From Planctomycetota bacterium (GTDB lineage Bacteria; Planctomycetota; Planctomycetia; Pirellulales; Thermoguttaceae), in contig JAEWUR010000327.1 in the NCBI GenBank assembly GCA_023397045.1, forward strand, positions 1 to 8,789: DNA of 8,789 bases, read 5' to 3'. The position numbers and the translations under genes are program-made. The notes below the pieces were generated by a model that worked only from the letters and a program-made list of their open reading frames with translations, did no database searches and was not told the DNA's origin. Positions 7,833-8,789 of the stretch are shown piece after piece (the first letter of the stretch is position 1; each line of letters begins with the position of its first letter).

Positions 7833-7890
7833 TAGGCTTTTTATGCTCCATTGAGAATGTACAAAGGTAAATGAACCGCACTGTGTTATT

Positions 7891-7910
7891 GCTGCCAGGC
7901 TTGTGGCAGC
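7891..7910 (+). terminator. Hairpin after the sialidase-like gene, possible transcription end
   Basis: GCTGCCA and TGGCAGC form a perfect 7-bp stem with a 6-base loop, 58 bases past the stop. A second small inverted repeat, CTTCTGAAG (7911-7919), follows at once. There is no T-run, so this is not a classical intrinsic terminator. Its place, just before the promoter-like element at 7946, fits a boundary between two transcription units. Confidence 0.35.
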
Positions 7911-7945
7911 CTTCTGAAGAATCATCAACAAAATACGAATATTTA

Positions 7946-7984
7946 TGTCACATTTGTAGCCTCGCAATTAGAGTATAGATAGGG
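7946..7984 (+). promoter_or_regulatory. Putative promoter of the exported-protein gene (copy B of the shared element)
   Basis: The element reads TGTCACATTT (7946-7955), 13 variable bases, TAGAGTATA (7969-7977), two bases, TAGGG (7980-7984). It matches copy A at 1435-1473 at 29 of 39 positions, with all fixed blocks identical and the spacing unchanged. Transcription starting near 7981-7986 would give a leader of about 95 bases before the ATG at 8079. Because the only other copy precedes the sigma-factor gene, this looks like a target promoter of that factor; the assignment is inference. Confidence 0.65.
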
Positions 7985-8014
7985 GTGACGTCTCGATAGT
8001 ACTTTGGACTCAAC

Positions 8015-8037
8015 ATCACCGGTGTGTTACCGGTGGT
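8015..8037 (+). promoter_or_regulatory. Leader hairpin before the exported-protein gene
   Basis: CACCGGT (8017-8023) and ACCGGTG (8029-8035) form a perfect 7-bp GC-rich stem with a 5-base loop; one U-G and one A-U pair can extend it to 9 bp. It lies inside the predicted leader, 41 bases before the start codon, so it leaves the ribosome site at 8066-8071 free. It may stabilise the message or bind a regulator. No riboswitch class is recognised. Confidence 0.45.
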
Positions 8038-8078
8038 CTGTCTATGGTTATCTTAAACACTTTCCAGGGAGAATTGTT

Positions 8079-8789
8079 ATGAGCCGCTTGATGCACGGGT
8101 TGTCGTTCTTGGTGTGCGTGGGTATCGCAGTAACGGCAATGGCGGGTGTTGCATGTGCTGATTTTGTTACGGAGAACTTTGACTCCGACCCCGGTTGGAT
8201 CGGCAACAACAACACGGGATATGGCACCAATAGCTACGGTTTTAGTAACACGAGCAATGCTGGTGGCACAGCCGGCGAGGTTGGCGGGATGGTGATGTCG
8301 CGCACCGCGGACAAGTTTACATGGTACGCCGACAATACCCTGGGGGCTGGCAATACCGCGAAAACGCTCACTCTGAGCGACGCTATGCAAGCGAGTGGTA
8401 GATTTGTCGTGCCGGATTCGACCAGTCTGGATGGCGGGTTTGAGATCGGATTTATCAATACGGAGAATGTCGTCAAGATACCGGCGGGTGAAGGCCTTGG
8501 TGGCATGACGCAAGCAGTCGCGATGCGTTTGGTGGACGAAGGCGGCGGAAAGTATCGAGCTGGAGTCCGTTTCGGTACGAACGAGAACGGTATTAAGCTC
8601 TCGCTGAATGACGGGACGCAATACCTCTTTAATACCCTGTATACGCCCAACGGAGGCGGCGTGGGGGTGGGGCAAATCGATTTGGAAATTCGCAAGGCTT
8701 CCGACAACTCGCTGGTCGGAACGTCCACGACCCTCGGCGCCATGGACTCGGGCTGGGCGCTCAACGCCTTCGGGATTTGCACACTTAAC
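8079..8789 (+). CDS. Exported beta-rich protein, 3' end outside the window (PEP-CTERM-type candidate)
   Basis: The frame stays open for 237 codons to the last base of the window, so the C-terminus is missing. The start ATG has AGGGAG (8066-8071) seven bases upstream. Residues 1-27 are a clear signal peptide: MSRL, a hydrophobic core (LSFLVCVGIAVTAMAGV) and cleavage expected after ACA before DFVTENFDSDPGW. The opening ENFDSDPGW and a Gly/Asn/Thr-rich beta-strand pattern resemble the concanavalin-like proteins of planctomycetes that often end in a PEP-CTERM sorting tail; that tail cannot be seen here. No catalytic motif is recognised. It is preceded by the element shared with the sigma operon and by a leader hairpin, so it is a likely target of the sigma factor. 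Signal peptide and coding status are firm; function is unknown. Confidence 0.82.
   Translation, partial: MSRLMHGLSFLVCVGIAVTAMAGVACADFVTENFDSDPGWIGNNNTGYGTNSYGFSNTSNAGGTAGEVGGMVMSRTADKFTWYADNTLGAGNTAKTLTLSDAMQASGRFVVPDSTSLDGGFEIGFINTENVVKIPAGEGLGGMTQAVAMRLVDEGGGKYRAGVRFGTNENGIKLSLNDGTQYLFNTLYTPNGGGVGVGQIDLEIRKASDNSLVGTSTTLGAMDSGWALNAFGICTLN

Noticed and set aside
6640..7910. Hairpins at 6640-6659 and 7891-7910 as classical intrinsic terminators
   Set aside because: Both have good 7-bp stems but neither is followed by a T-run; they are listed only as a hairpin repeat and a possible transcription boundary.
8016..8782. Two long minus-strand open frames over the last gene
   Set aside because: They are shadows of the + strand gene, which has a ribosome site, signal peptide and continuous beta-rich protein. 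The minus-strand products are low-complexity Ser/Pro or Arg/His-rich with no recognised domain.
1..8789. CRISPR arrays, tRNA or rRNA genes, defence systems
   Set aside because: No regularly spaced repeats, no cloverleaf-like segment and no rRNA-like conserved stretches were seen in any part of the window, and no gene has the features of a defence protein.

Overview
The window looks like a piece of a planctomycete chromosome. The evidence is the mix of protein families: a short ECF-type sigma factor of the Rhodopirellula/Verrucomicrobium type, a membrane protein joining FecR and LamG domains, a DUF1559 pseudopilin-like protein with an H-X9-DG tail, a small lipoprotein with a carboxypeptidase-regulatory-like fold, and an exported beta-rich protein of the kind that often carries a PEP-CTERM tail. 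The assignment rests on recognised family features read by eye, not on a database search.

Layout. Bases 1-1233 are the 3' part of an IS66-family transposase gene (tnpC) that enters from the left edge. Bases 1234-1510 are non-coding and hold the probable end of the element and then a promoter-like sequence. Bases 1538-5401 form a compact four-gene run, all on the + strand: sigma factor, FecR-LamG transmembrane protein (start overlaps the sigma stop as TGATG), pseudopilin (20 bases later) and lipoprotein (26 bases later). After a gap of 104 bases come a UroD/MtaA-like protein (5506-6624) and, 95 bases further, a five-Asp-box sialidase-like beta-propeller protein (6720-7832). A 246-base gap then holds a hairpin, a second copy of the promoter-like sequence and a leader hairpin. 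It is followed by an exported protein gene that starts at 8079 and is still open at the right edge.

The most interesting observation is that the sequences upstream of the sigma operon and of the last gene share a bipartite element, TGTCACATTT-N13-TAGAGTATA-N2-TAGGG, with identical spacing (1435-1473 and 7946-7984). This is what would be expected if the sigma factor transcribes its own operon and also the exported protein gene. The FecR-LamG protein has the topology of a membrane-bound anti-sigma or sensor: a cytoplasmic N-terminus, one membrane helix, and an outside FecR plus a possible glycan-binding LamG domain. The working model is a self-contained cell-surface signalling unit. An outside ligand, possibly a glycan, is sensed by FecR-LamG, the sigma factor is released, and a pseudopilin, a lipoprotein and a secreted beta-sandwich protein are made. 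The UroD-like and sialidase-like proteins could be linked catabolic functions, but nothing in the sequence proves that they belong to the same regulon. The model is inference; the shared element and gene order are directly visible.
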